Source: UBA4971 sp029551185 (GTDB taxonomy: Bacteria; Bacillota; SHA-98; UBA4971). From it: a stretch of 64,000 nucleotides of DNA. Positions 42,826 to 52,273 of the stretch are shown in pieces. The notes under the pieces were generated by a model. That model was not told the origin of the DNA. It did not search any database and saw only the letters and a list, made by a program, of their open reading frames with translations. Position 1 is the stretch's first letter; every line of letters begins with the position of its first letter. The translations under genes were made by a program, and so were the position numbers. The stretch is from contig DAOSZN010000001.1 in assembly GCA_035593725.1 (NCBI GenBank), forward strand, positions 124,001-188,000, in the 5' to 3' direction.

Positions 42826-44256
42826 ATGACTCATACAGGTGATGTTGTCGTCGGTAGAAGCGCTCATGGCATCCCCGGCCACGTTTTCAGAGAGTATGAC
42901 ATACGTGGAACGGTGGATAAGGATCTGACGCGCGAATTCGTCTACATGCTGGGAAGGGCTTTGGGTCGTCTTTACGCAAGTAAGAATGTGAAATCTGTCG
43001 CTGTCGGACGGGATGCAAGAGCAAGCTCTCCCGGATTCCGCGATGAAATCGTCGGTGGGCTTACAAAAAGCGGAATTGATGTCTACGATATCGGGCTTGT
43101 CCCTACCCCTATACTTTACTACGCCTTATTCAATCTTGATGTAGGTGGAGGCGTGATGATCACAGGGAGCCATAACCCTCCAAATGAAAACGGTTTTAAG
43201 ATATGTCTCGGCAAATCCACAATTTACGGCAGGGCAATTCAGGAGATCAGAGACATAATGGTAAATGAAGATTTTGTCTCGGGGAAGGACGGTACCTGCC
43301 GTTCAGTGTCTTTGAATGAGAAATACATCAACGAAATCTGCGAGGATCTTCATATCAAGCCGGATGGACGCAAGATAAAGGCGGTAGTGGACGCAGGCAA
43401 TGGCACAGGCAACATTGTCGGGCCTGATCTCTATAGATGCATGGGTCATGATGTCATAGAATTGTATTCGGAGCCTGATCCTGCTTTTCCTCATCATCAT
43501 CCTGATCCGACAGTCCCTGAGAATCTTAGGGACCTTATCCTGAAAATGGCAGAGACAGGCGCAGAAGCGGGGATAGCTTTTGACGGAGACTCGGACAGGA
43601 TCGGGGTGGTAACCGCAGGAGGCGATATTCTCTGGGGGGATCAACTCCTTATCATTTTTGGAAGGGATATTCTCATGCGGCAGCCTGGCGCAAAGATTAT
43701 AGGCGAGGTTAAGTGTTCAGAAGCGTTATTTGAAGAGATTCGGAAGGCAGGCGGCACGCCTATCATGTGGAAAGTGGGCCATTCTCTCATCAAAGCGAAA
43801 CTCAAAGAGGAAGAGGCTGCCCTTGCCGGTGAAATGAGTGGGCACCTGTTCTTTGCTGACAGGTACTATGGGTACGACGACGCTATATATGCAGGCGCAA
43901 GGCTCTTAGAACTGCTGTCCCGCTCGGAGATGAATCTTCAAGAAATAGCGAGGACCCTTCCAAAGATGTATAACACCCCTGAGATCCGACTGGAATGTCC
44001 GGAACACTTGAAACAGGCTGTAGTACAGCGCGTAGCAGCTGACTTCTCAAAGGATTTCCTTGTTCACCGCATAGACGGGGTGAGGGTCAAGTTCCCTCAT
44101 GGATGGGGCCTTGTGAGAGCTTCAAATACCCAGCCTGTGCTTGTTTTAAGGTTTGAAGCTGCAAGCCCTGAGTATCTTGATGAGATATCAGCTGAAGTTC
44201 AAACAAAAGTGGAGGAAGCCCTGGCTGAACTGTCGGCCGCCCATTCGCAGCCTTAG
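42826..44256 (+). CDS. Phosphomannomutase/phosphoglucomutase
   Basis: The 476-residue product belongs to the alpha-D-phosphohexomutases: FREYDIRG at the start, GRDARASSPGF, phospho-serine in MITGSHNPPNENGFK, metal-binding DGDSDRIGVV, sugar-binding GEMSGHLFF and the phosphate loop RASNTQPVLVLRFEA. It interconverts hexose 1- and 6-phosphates for glycan or glycogen precursors. ATG 42826 follows a GGGGGGAAAG site. GTG 42769 would add 19 residues and has AAGGAT upstream, so the start is not certain. Confidence 0.9.
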   Translation: MTHTGDVVVGRSAHGIPGHVFREYDIRGTVDKDLTREFVYMLGRALGRLYASKNVKSVAVGRDARASSPGFRDEIVGGLTKSGIDVYDIGLVPTPILYYALFNLDVGGGVMITGSHNPPNENGFKICLGKSTIYGRAIQEIRDIMVNEDFVSGKDGTCRSVSLNEKYINEICEDLHIKPDGRKIKAVVDAGNGTGNIVGPDLYRCMGHDVIELYSEPDPAFPHHHPDPTVPENLRDLILKMAETGAEAGIAFDGDSDRIGVVTAGGDILWGDQLLIIFGRDILMRQPGAKIIGEVKCSEALFEEIRKAGGTPIMWKVGHSLIKAKLKEEEAALAGEMSGHLFFADRYYGYDDAIYAGARLLELLSRSEMNLQEIARTLPKMYNTPEIRLECPEHLKQAVVQRVAADFSKDFLVHRIDGVRVKFPHGWGLVRASNTQPVLVLRFEAASPEYLDEISAEVQTKVEEALAELSAAHSQP

Positions 44257-44563
44257 GCTTGGTGCATTTCTGTACTCTTATGTTTCCAACAGATATTGTC
44301 TCATCTTAACCGACATGATCCTATGTGGGGACTGCTTGACGCTTACGTTGCCAAATACTCACATATGACCTGCGGATCACTGATGACTTCCGCACGGAAC
44401 TTTTGCACGCTATATAAGGGTAACATATAAACTTGCTCATGAATCGCCCATGATTTGTTTGACATGTGCGGCATGATGATGTACACTGCATATTATAATA
44501 GTGTTTCTATATAGAACTACGTTATCCTAACACAAACTACTGAAGGATTACTATGATAAGGCA
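44257..44563. other. Intergenic region upstream of the TrmB-type regulator
   Basis: This 307-base gap holds no gene I can support. It has TATAAT at 44494-44499 before the regulator and a TTGACA at 44459-44464, but they are 29 bases apart and cannot form one promoter. A 12-base palindrome, TTCCG-CA-CGGAA, lies at 44388-44399 and might be an operator. The region is AT-rich from 44410 onward. Confidence 0.5.
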
Positions 44564-44572
44564 GTGAGAAAA

Positions 44573-45349
44573 ATGGATCCCATAAAGCCCCTATTGGATC
44601 TGGGGTTTACTGAATACGAAGCAAAGACATATTTCACCCTACTAAAGGTAAATCCCGCTACCGGATACCAGATCAGTAAAGAGGCCGGTATACCTAGGTC
44701 TATGGTGTATGAAGCCCTTGGGCGTCTTTTGAACCGTGGCGCAATCCTTGCTTTGCCACAGGGGGATACTACACGGTACGCCCCTGTTCCGATCAATGCT
44801 TTGCTTGATAGTCTAAGGCATACCTATGAAGACGCGTTGGACAGAGCCCATGAAAGCCTGTCCGGATACGAGAAGCCCGCGCCTTCAGAGCAGGTATGGA
44901 ATATTGAAGGAAGAGAGGCTGTACTCAGTTGCGCACGGGAACTGATTCGCAACGCAAAAGGTGAGATAGTTTTATCAGCGAGTGATGAGACATTGCTTAC
45001 GCTCCTTGTGGAACTCAGGGAGGCTCATGACAGGGGAGTCGACATCCGCATTCTGGTTTGTGGAGAGGCGGAAATTGAATTCGGGCAGGTCGTCAAGCAT
45101 CCTCAAGCCGAAAGCGCACTTCAGCAGATTGAAGATAACATAGTCGTAGTAGTTGACGGGGCTCATGCGCTTATCGGAGGAGTTGGAAACGATGATACTG
45201 CAGTTTGGACCGGGAATCGACACCTCATTTTTATTTCCATGCAATATATATGGCAGGAAATGTTTACACAGAAGGTATCAGAAAGATTGGGCAAAGACTT
45301 GCTTTGCGAATTAACCCCTGAAGAGAGAAAGGCGATATTCGGGCGTTGA
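44573..45349 (+). CDS. TrmB-family transcriptional regulator
   Basis: The 258-residue protein has the TrmB N-terminal winged helix: LLDLGFTEYEAKTYFTLLK, ISKEAGIPRSMVYEALGRLLNRGAI, followed by a short coiled coil and a C-terminal phospholipase-D-like sensor domain (VWNIEGREAVLSCARELIRNA, ALIGGVGND). TrmB regulators usually respond to sugars. It lies 31 bases before a P-type ATPase gene and probably shares transcription with it, which is unusual for a sugar sensor. GTG 44564 is an alternative start. Confidence 0.85.
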   Translation: MDPIKPLLDLGFTEYEAKTYFTLLKVNPATGYQISKEAGIPRSMVYEALGRLLNRGAILALPQGDTTRYAPVPINALLDSLRHTYEDALDRAHESLSGYEKPAPSEQVWNIEGREAVLSCARELIRNAKGEIVLSASDETLLTLLVELREAHDRGVDIRILVCGEAEIEFGQVVKHPQAESALQQIEDNIVVVVDGAHALIGGVGNDDTAVWTGNRHLIFISMQYIWQEMFTQKVSERLGKDLLCELTPEERKAIFGR

Positions 45350-45379
45350 ACCTTATGAAGTCAGAGGAGAGAAAGGCAT

Positions 45380-47836
45380 ATGTCAGTTGAAGGTTACCAG
45401 ACATATTCAGGTCAATTTGTCGGCCTGTCAGAGAGCCAGGTAGAAACGCGTAGAAAGGAATATGGCATGAACGCTCTTCCGGCTCGGAAGCGCCCATCGC
45501 GTATTGCCATCTTCTTATCGCAGTTCACGAACCCCCTTGTTTACGTGATCTTAGGGGCAGCTATGATATCTCTGTTGTTAAAAGAATTCAAGGATTTCTA
45601 TATAATCATGGCTGTTGTGCTCTTTGACGCGATATTAGGATATATCCAGGAACGTCAGGCGGAAGAGACTTATGAGAGTCTACGGAAGCTGGTGAAGCCC
45701 ACAGCAACCGTGGTAAGGGACGGACATCGAAAAGAAGTAGACGTGACCGACCTTGTGCCCGGCGATGTGGTGATTCTAACTGCAGGCGATAGAATACCTG
45801 CTGACGGTATAGTTCTTGAAAGCGTGAGGATGGCAGCAGGCGAGGCTATTCTCACCGGTGAGAGCGAGTCCATACGTAAGGACACTACTCCGGGGCAGAA
45901 TGCTCTGTATATGGGCACGACAGTCCTCACAGGTCGAGGGATTATGCAGGTATCCCGTACAGGCAAGGATACTGAGCTGGGCAAGATAGCTACCAGTCTC
46001 TCCGAGACTGAGGATGAAGCTACTCCACTCCAGCTTAGGCTTGCTGACTTCAGTCATACGCTTACGCGTCTTGTAATTGTTATTACAGCTGTTTTGTTTT
46101 TCATAGGTCTTGCAGGAGGCAGGCCTTTCCTGGAGATGGCTCGTGTAGCAGTTATACTTGCGATAGCTGCAATTCCTGAGGGGCTTCTGATTGCGGTAAC
46201 TGTCATCTTAGTCATAGGAATGCGAAAGATCTTGAAACGCCAAGGACTCGTTAAACGATTGTTGGCTGTAGAGACATTAGGCTCAGTGACGACCATTTGC
46301 ACAGACAAAACCGGCACATTAACGTACGGAGTAATGACAGTCTCAAAGGCAGACTTTGCCATGCACGACAGGGGTATCGAGGCCTTAGTATTGTGTAATA
46401 ACCTGGAGGATTCTCTTGAGGTGGCACTTTGGGACTATGCGAAAGCAAGTGGAATCGAGGATCCGGAAGAATTTCAGAAGTCGTCAAAACGCATCGAAGA
46501 AGAGCCGTTCTCCAGCGAGATAAGATATATGCGTACAGTCAATGTTGTGCGTGGGAGCGAAGTAGCATATGTCAAGGGAGCTCCTGAAGTTGTAATTGCC
46601 ATGTGTGGTCTTTCCGACGATGAGAAGGCAAAGATTCAAAAGACAGTTGAAGCATGGGCAGACGATGGTTTGAAGGTTCTGGGGATAGCAGTGAAAGAAG
46701 GCGGGGACTTCCAAGATCAATGCGGATACTCCTGGGCAGGGCTTGTCGGGATAGAGGATCCTATCCGTGATGAAGTGATAACATCTATCCGTTCATGTCA
46801 AGAAGCCGGCATAAAGGTGAAGATCATTACCGGCGATTACGAAAGGACTGCTGTGAGCATAGCGAGGAGGCTGGGCCTTGCTGTTCCGTCAGAAGGAATC
46901 ATTAATGGGGAAACCTTAAATGGCATAACTGATGAGGAACTTGCTGTTCGCGCAAAGGAAGCTACAGTTTTCGCACGGATATCACCGCATCAGAAACTTA
47001 GGATAGTGTCTGCGCTTCAAGCCTCAGGTGAAATAGTGGCTATGATCGGGGACGGGGTAAATGACGCGCCTGCCTTGAAGAAATCTAATATAGGTGTAGC
47101 AGTCGGCAACGCAACTGACGTAGCTAAGGAAGCATCTGATCTCATATTACTTGACAGCAACTTCAAAACTATAGTAGCTGCGGTGGAAGAGGGTAGAGTG
47201 GTTTTTGACAACATAAGGAAAGTAGTCTCTTATACGCTTTCAAACTCATTCGCAGAGATACTTCTGATATTCGGCGCTATGATCCTAAAGTGGCCTGCGC
47301 CTCTTACAGTGGCGCAGATTCTTTGGATACATCTTATTTGCGATGGTCCTGTAGACATGGTCCTCGGGTTTGAGCCTGCCGAAAACGGGATAATGAAAGA
47401 GAAGCCCAAACCTGTGTCTGAACCGATCTTGGGCAGGTTAGGCATCGGGCTCATCGCCGCAATCAGTATCACCGCTGCTTTGGCTTGTCTTGGAATGTTC
47501 GGCCATTATCTTTTCATACATGAGGATATCATTGTTGCAAGGAGTCTGTGTTTTGAGACTTTAGCCGTTATATCACTGGTGTACGTATTTGCTTATCGCA
47601 GTATGCGAAAGAGCATTTTCCATACCGGCCATTTGTTGAGTAACAAGCCTCTTCTGGTCTCTGTGGCAATAGGTTTTGTGTTTGCCATCGGGGCAATTCA
47701 AGTGCCTGCCTTAAGGCAAGCCTTAGGTCTTGTGACCCTGTCCACCCCGGAGTGGGGTATGGTATTTGCAGTCGCTTTTGCTCTCTTGATTATCGTAGAA
47801 GTCGGGAAACTACTTGCAATTAGCCGTAATCAGTAG
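45380..47836 (+). CDS. P-type cation ATPase (Ca2+/Na+-type P2)
   Basis: The 818-residue protein has the P2-type layout: N-terminal VGLSESQVETRRKEYGMN, actuator TGES in AILTGESESI, IPEG in AIPEGLLIAV, phospho-aspartate D309 in CTDKTGTLTYG, KGAPEVV, MIGDGVNDAPALK and about ten membrane helices. The helix 6 segment LICDGPVDMVLGFEP replaces the usual NLVTDGLPA, so an Asn ligand of SERCA-type pumps is missing. PEGL is followed by L rather than P. It probably exports Ca2+ or another cation. The ATG has GGAGAG upstream. Confidence 0.9.
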   Translation: MSVEGYQTYSGQFVGLSESQVETRRKEYGMNALPARKRPSRIAIFLSQFTNPLVYVILGAAMISLLLKEFKDFYIIMAVVLFDAILGYIQERQAEETYESLRKLVKPTATVVRDGHRKEVDVTDLVPGDVVILTAGDRIPADGIVLESVRMAAGEAILTGESESIRKDTTPGQNALYMGTTVLTGRGIMQVSRTGKDTELGKIATSLSETEDEATPLQLRLADFSHTLTRLVIVITAVLFFIGLAGGRPFLEMARVAVILAIAAIPEGLLIAVTVILVIGMRKILKRQGLVKRLLAVETLGSVTTICTDKTGTLTYGVMTVSKADFAMHDRGIEALVLCNNLEDSLEVALWDYAKASGIEDPEEFQKSSKRIEEEPFSSEIRYMRTVNVVRGSEVAYVKGAPEVVIAMCGLSDDEKAKIQKTVEAWADDGLKVLGIAVKEGGDFQDQCGYSWAGLVGIEDPIRDEVITSIRSCQEAGIKVKIITGDYERTAVSIARRLGLAVPSEGIINGETLNGITDEELAVRAKEATVFARISPHQKLRIVSALQASGEIVAMIGDGVNDAPALKKSNIGVAVGNATDVAKEASDLILLDSNFKTIVAAVEEGRVVFDNIRKVVSYTLSNSFAEILLIFGAMILKWPAPLTVAQILWIHLICDGPVDMVLGFEPAENGIMKEKPKPVSEPILGRLGIGLIAAISITAALACLGMFGHYLFIHEDIIVARSLCFETLAVISLVYVFAYRSMRKSIFHTGHLLSNKPLLVSVAIGFVFAIGAIQVPALRQALGLVTLSTPEWGMVFAVAFALLIIVEVGKLLAISRNQ

Positions 47837-47999
47837 ACGAAGAAATTAAGGATCCAAAACAAGACGGAAAGGTAAGGCTTGGTAAATCCTCTCAGTTAAG
47901 GTATCATATAGATGACAGCCTTTCTTGTACGCTAATTGCAGTTTATTAGTAGTAGTGGAATTAGTCGGGCAAGAGAGTGTTTACCTGGAGGCTGAACCA

Positions 48000-49181
48000 G
48001 TGAGTGGTCGACGATCCCTTAGAGCCTATGAGTGGGTGACCGGTTTTTTGGGTCTGGCAATTGTCATTCAGGCGATAGTGGCCGAAGGATTGAGGGGCGA
48101 CCGGCTCCTTATGGGATTCTGGGCTTTGTCTCATCTTTTTTTCTTGGACAAGACCGTTTTTCTAGCCCCTGATGTAGCCTTTATGCCGGGTTTCCCCATT
48201 GTAATCGCGGCTCTTTGGACAACAGGCCCTCCGGGGACTGCATGGCTTATCCTGACCTCACTGATATGGCAGGGCATACGAAACCGGGACCGAATCTCCA
48301 GGGTCGCATTTAACTCAGGGAGTATAGCTATATCGATAGCTGTCGCTGACAGTGTAGCATCTGCAATTTTCCGGGGGATTACAAAGCCTCTGAATCCGCT
48401 GTCCATTGGCGGCCTTGTTTATGGACTTATCTTGATTCTTACGTATCATTTAATTCTGACCGGCGCTTGTACCTTACTTTTATACATTGAAGATCCCAAG
48501 CTTCCGTTTATTTCAAGATTAATCCGCTCTTTTAAGAAGAGTCTCACATGGATTATGCCAAGCTACTACTTTTTTTCCATGCTTTTGATCTACCTTGCCG
48601 AAACAGGCGGGATCATTGCCTCCGTATTTTTCTTTTCCGCTATTTATGCTCTATGGCGACAGTTCTACTTCTCGCAAGCATATAAGCAAGAATCAGTTCG
48701 AGCTGCCACTGATTCACTTACCGGTCTTGCCAACAGGGAGGGATTCAGGCGGTATCTCGATAGCACACTGAGTGAAGCCAAGCTTCCTGTAGCTGTCTTG
48801 TTTGTTGATATTGACGACTTTAAAAGCGTCAATGACGAGTTTGGTCATGAATTCGGCGACAGTATTCTTTGCACTGTGGCTTCTCTCCTAAAAAAGCTTG
48901 TGCGCGAAGACGACCTTGTTGTCAGGTGGGGCGGTGAGGAATTCGTTGTGTTTTTGTGGAATACCTCTATTGAACAGGCTCTTGCCATTGCTGAGAGGAT
49001 TTGCGGAGCAGCGCGGCATTGCGAGTTGCCTCTTGGGGCCCAAATTACTGTCAGTATCGGATGTTCAGGAACTGACGACATTAACGAGGTGCCCGGGCTT
49101 GTCGCTGCAGCTGATAATGCCTTATATCATGCTAAACATCGAGGGAAAGACAGGGTGTACGTAGCAGCGACTTCCAAGTGA
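48000..49181 (+). CDS. Membrane-anchored diguanylate cyclase (GGDEF)
   Basis: The 393-residue protein has an integral membrane region of about six helices (residues 10-220) and a C-terminal GGDEF domain (about 230-390). DSLTGLANREGF, DIDDFKSVNDEFGHEFGD and the active GGEEF in RWGGEEFVVF are present, so it should make c-di-GMP. No RxxD inhibitory site is visible before the GGEEF. The N-terminal region resembles a MASE-type sensor. GTG 48000 has TGGAGG at eight bases; upstream codons back to 47925 lack a good site. Confidence 0.9.
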   Translation: MSGRRSLRAYEWVTGFLGLAIVIQAIVAEGLRGDRLLMGFWALSHLFFLDKTVFLAPDVAFMPGFPIVIAALWTTGPPGTAWLILTSLIWQGIRNRDRISRVAFNSGSIAISIAVADSVASAIFRGITKPLNPLSIGGLVYGLILILTYHLILTGACTLLLYIEDPKLPFISRLIRSFKKSLTWIMPSYYFFSMLLIYLAETGGIIASVFFFSAIYALWRQFYFSQAYKQESVRAATDSLTGLANREGFRRYLDSTLSEAKLPVAVLFVDIDDFKSVNDEFGHEFGDSILCTVASLLKKLVREDDLVVRWGGEEFVVFLWNTSIEQALAIAERICGAARHCELPLGAQITVSIGCSGTDDINEVPGLVAAADNALYHAKHRGKDRVYVAATSK

Positions 49182-49227
49182 GAGTTTCATCCGATTGATG
49201 CCGGACGGGAGCGACACGTAACAAACA

Positions 49228-49256
49228 CGCGGCGGGGATCCGGCGTCCCCGCCGCG
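49228..49256 (+). terminator. Terminator after the diguanylate cyclase gene
   Basis: CGCGGCGGGGA (49228-49238) pairs with TCCCCGCCGCG (49246-49256) around seven bases, followed by CTTTGCTTTCTT. The next gene, glgP, is convergent. Confidence 0.85.
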
Positions 49257-49367
49257 CTTTGCTTTCTTAAAGCGCTAAGTCATCTTACATTGATTTCACT
49301 TTATGCAACCGGATGCAATCACACAGACTGCATAGAACCATATGGACCTGCTGAGAGATACCTTAAC

Positions 49368-51041
49368 TTACATAGGCCTGCCTTCCAAATTGTTGGTGAT
49401 AACAGCTACCTGCTTAGAAGCTAAGGTAGGAATATACAACCTACTGTAGTAGTCCTCGACCATTCTGTCTGATGAGAACTCCTCCACTGTGCTGGATATG
49501 CTTTCTCTCATCATTTGGACCCATTTCGTCCTGTTGTCATAGTAAGTGGGCAACACCTCGGAAAACAGTGTCTGGTACAGGGCGTCAAGGTCATGAGAGT
49601 CTTGATTGGGTCCCTCATACCCGTTGCCGAATTGCCATCCGTTTACTCCGTGGTTGCACGCTTCAGGCCACCAGCCATCTAAAGTGCTTAGGTTCAGGAC
49701 TCCGTTCATGGCAGCCTTCATGCCGGATGTTCCACTTGCTTCATTGGGACGACGTGGGTTATTCAGCCATACATCACAACCACGGGTAAGGATACGGCCT
49801 ACTTCCATATCGTAGTTAGGCACAAAGACTACGCTCTTTGGATACTGTCTCATCATCTCTACGAGGTTTGCTACAATATCCTTGCCGGCATCATCCAATG
49901 GATGAGCTTTCCCTGAGAAAACCAGTTGAATCTCTCCGGATCTGAGGTATGGCTCAATAACATCCAAATTACGGAATATCAAGTCGCTGCGTTTATACGG
50001 TGCAGCTCTCCTTGCAAATCCTATGAGGATCTTGTTAGAATCCAAGGTTACGCCACATCTTGCATGGATTTCAGAGAGCAAGTGCGATTTTGCTTTCATA
50101 TGAGCGTCCCAAAGATTCCCTGAACTCTCATAGGCTCGCCTGAGGGTCTGATCTCGCCATGTGCCGGGATGGACGCCATTTGTAATACTTATGATCGGCG
50201 CCTTGCCTGACACGTCCTGCCACATTTTGTTGGAAGTCGCTCCGTGAAGCTTCGCGACAGCACTGGCAATGCGAGATAGACGAAGTCCCGCTATTGTCAT
50301 ATTAAACGGTTCTCCGCCGATTTTCACCATTTGACCCCGGGAAAGGCTGTTGTATGCTCCCATATACTTCAAAATGTTATGGTTGTGAACCTCGTTGCCT
50401 TCTTTAACCGGTGTATGCGTAGTAAAGACCACTTCATGCCTGGTTAAGGCCATTGCTTCATCAAAGCTGAGTCCCATCCGGTCCATTTTTTCTCTAATCA
50501 GTTCGGTGCCTGCAAAAACGGCGTGACCTTCATTAAAGTGGTATACGTCCACATCTATGCCGAGGGCACGCAAAGCTCTGACTCCGCCTACTCCCAGCAC
50601 AATTTCCTGTGCAATGCGATCTTCTCCGAATCCGCCGTACAACTGCCCTGTAATCCACTTGTCCTCATTTTCAGGAAGATTGGTGTCCAGAAGGTATAAC
50701 GGCGCATTCTTATACTTGTCAACCATCCAGATCTTGCACTTGACGTTTCGCCCTCGTATCTTCACACTTACCGTCTTTTCAGTATCTTTGAGGAAGTCAT
50801 AGGAATAACATGGATAGGCATCAAACGGTCTGCCGTCCGATCCTATCATCTGTTGAGTGTACCCCTGTCGCCAGAGGATACCGATTCCGACTACAGGGAG
50901 TCCCAGATCACATGCGGATTTCAAATAGTCACCTGCAAGGATTCCGAGACCGCCTGCATAGGTTTTCAACTCTTCATGCAGCCCATATTCCATACAGAAG
51001 TATGCCACTCTCGGTGGTTGCGTGGCACTCGTAGTGTACAT
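49368..51041 (-). CDS. glgP: Alpha-glucan (glycogen) phosphorylase, short type
   Basis: The 557-residue protein belongs to the short phosphorylases of GT35: VAYFCMEYGLHEELKTYAGGLG at the start (split here as FCMEYGLHEEL and TYAGGLGILAGD), GYTQQ, HFNEGHAVF, TNGVHPGTW, RRAAPYKRSDL and the PLP lysine in SGTSGMKAAMNG. It releases glucose 1-phosphate from glycogen or maltodextrin. ATG 51041 (- strand) has GAGGAGGGG at five bases. It lies 4 kb from glgA and is transcribed in the opposite sense. Confidence 0.92.
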   Translation of the reverse strand: MYTTSATQPPRVAYFCMEYGLHEELKTYAGGLGILAGDYLKSACDLGLPVVGIGILWRQGYTQQMIGSDGRPFDAYPCYSYDFLKDTEKTVSVKIRGRNVKCKIWMVDKYKNAPLYLLDTNLPENEDKWITGQLYGGFGEDRIAQEIVLGVGGVRALRALGIDVDVYHFNEGHAVFAGTELIREKMDRMGLSFDEAMALTRHEVVFTTHTPVKEGNEVHNHNILKYMGAYNSLSRGQMVKIGGEPFNMTIAGLRLSRIASAVAKLHGATSNKMWQDVSGKAPIISITNGVHPGTWRDQTLRRAYESSGNLWDAHMKAKSHLLSEIHARCGVTLDSNKILIGFARRAAPYKRSDLIFRNLDVIEPYLRSGEIQLVFSGKAHPLDDAGKDIVANLVEMMRQYPKSVVFVPNYDMEVGRILTRGCDVWLNNPRRPNEASGTSGMKAAMNGVLNLSTLDGWWPEACNHGVNGWQFGNGYEGPNQDSHDLDALYQTLFSEVLPTYYDNRTKWVQMMRESISSTVEEFSSDRMVEDYYSRLYIPTLASKQVAVITNNLEGRPM

Positions 51042-51276
51042 GGCTCCCCTCCTCACGCGGCAATTCTATAACGTTTTCACCTGCGCAATTATATCGTAAT
51101 CTGACAATTTGGGCAAGCGCCTGAATTTAACTTAGGCAAAGTTGGATTTACTGGATATTATTCGGCTGTGTTTTCCGCTGTGCAGGAATTTGCGATATCA
51201 TGCTACAATTAATAATAAGAAGAAAAGTCATCCGAAATTCCGAATATCAATAACTCATATGAGGATGAGTGACTTT

Positions 51277-52254
51277 ATGCCTGCCAACCTCACACTGGAG
51301 TATCTTGAAGCTGAGGAAGTCTTTAGGAATGCAAAGACTGCCAACGAGAAAATCGCGGCGCTTGAGGATATGCTTGCCGCGATTCCGAAGCATAAAGGTA
51401 CGGAGAAACTACAAGCTGACATAAAGCGCCGTCTGGCAAGACTGCGGGATGAAAGCGAGAAAAGAACCAAAGCAGGTCGGCGAGATCCGTTTCTTGTGGA
51501 AAAACATGGCGCAGGTCAGGTGGCTCTTGTAGGCTTCCCTAATGTAGGGAAATCTGCTTTAGTTGACGTTTTCACCAGAGCAAAGGTTGAAGTAGCGCCA
51601 TATCCGTTCGCTACTTCGCTTCCTGTGGCCGGTATGATGGAATATGAAGACATATTGATTCAGCTGGTAGATCTGCCACCTATTACCGAGGGAGAATTTG
51701 TGCCGGGACTTGCAGGCGCGATAAGAAATGCGGATGCCCTTCTAATCACAATTGACGCATCAAGTGACGATTGTCTTGATCAACTGGACGGAACTTGCAG
51801 CCAACTGAGGGAGAAAAAGATTCTGAGGGACGACTCAATGGAAGGATTACACCATCATACCCGGGACAGTTGTCTTATTGTCGCGACGAAAATGGACATT
51901 GAAGGCGCAAAGGATAACTTTGAGCTTATTACAGAATACGTTCCTTCCGGATTTCGCCTTGTCGGTGTGTCAGTTACAATGGGAGAGACCCTTGAGCATT
52001 TGAGGCGGTCGATTTTTGATCTTCTGGGTGTTATGCGGATTTACAGTAAAAAACCAGGACACGATCCCGACATGAGCCAACCGTTTGTGCTCAAGATGGG
52101 AAGCGCAGTCATTGATATGGCAGAAGCTGTCCACCGTGACTTCCCGTCCAGGCTGAAAAGTGCTCGTGTGTGGGGATCTGCGAGATTTCCCGGTCAGGCT
52201 GTGCCCAGGGATTACGTTTTGGAAGATAAGGATATTGTGGAGCTCCGTGTATAA
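51277..52254 (+). CDS. DRG/OBG-type GTPase with TGS domain
   Basis: The 325-residue protein begins MPANLTLEYLEAEEVF, the standard start of a DRG-like family more common in archaea. It has IPKHKGTEKLQADIKRR, G1 GFPNVGKSALVDVFT, G3-like LVDLPPI (Pro in place of Gly), NKxD-type G4 as TKMD, and a C-terminal TGS-like region (MSQPFVLKMGSAVIDMAEAVH, VWGSARFPGQ). It probably binds ribosomes. ATG 51277 is chosen for the family start; the frame is open back to 51142. It overlaps nothing; the next gene starts 19 bases later. Confidence 0.85.
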   Translation: MPANLTLEYLEAEEVFRNAKTANEKIAALEDMLAAIPKHKGTEKLQADIKRRLARLRDESEKRTKAGRRDPFLVEKHGAGQVALVGFPNVGKSALVDVFTRAKVEVAPYPFATSLPVAGMMEYEDILIQLVDLPPITEGEFVPGLAGAIRNADALLITIDASSDDCLDQLDGTCSQLREKKILRDDSMEGLHHHTRDSCLIVATKMDIEGAKDNFELITEYVPSGFRLVGVSVTMGETLEHLRRSIFDLLGVMRIYSKKPGHDPDMSQPFVLKMGSAVIDMAEAVHRDFPSRLKSARVWGSARFPGQAVPRDYVLEDKDIVELRV

Positions 52255-52273
52255 GGAAGGGGTGACCCTGTCC

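Noticed and set aside
44459..44499. TTGACA and TATAAT upstream of the TrmB-type gene as one promoter
   Set aside because: They are 29 bases apart, too far for sigma-A.
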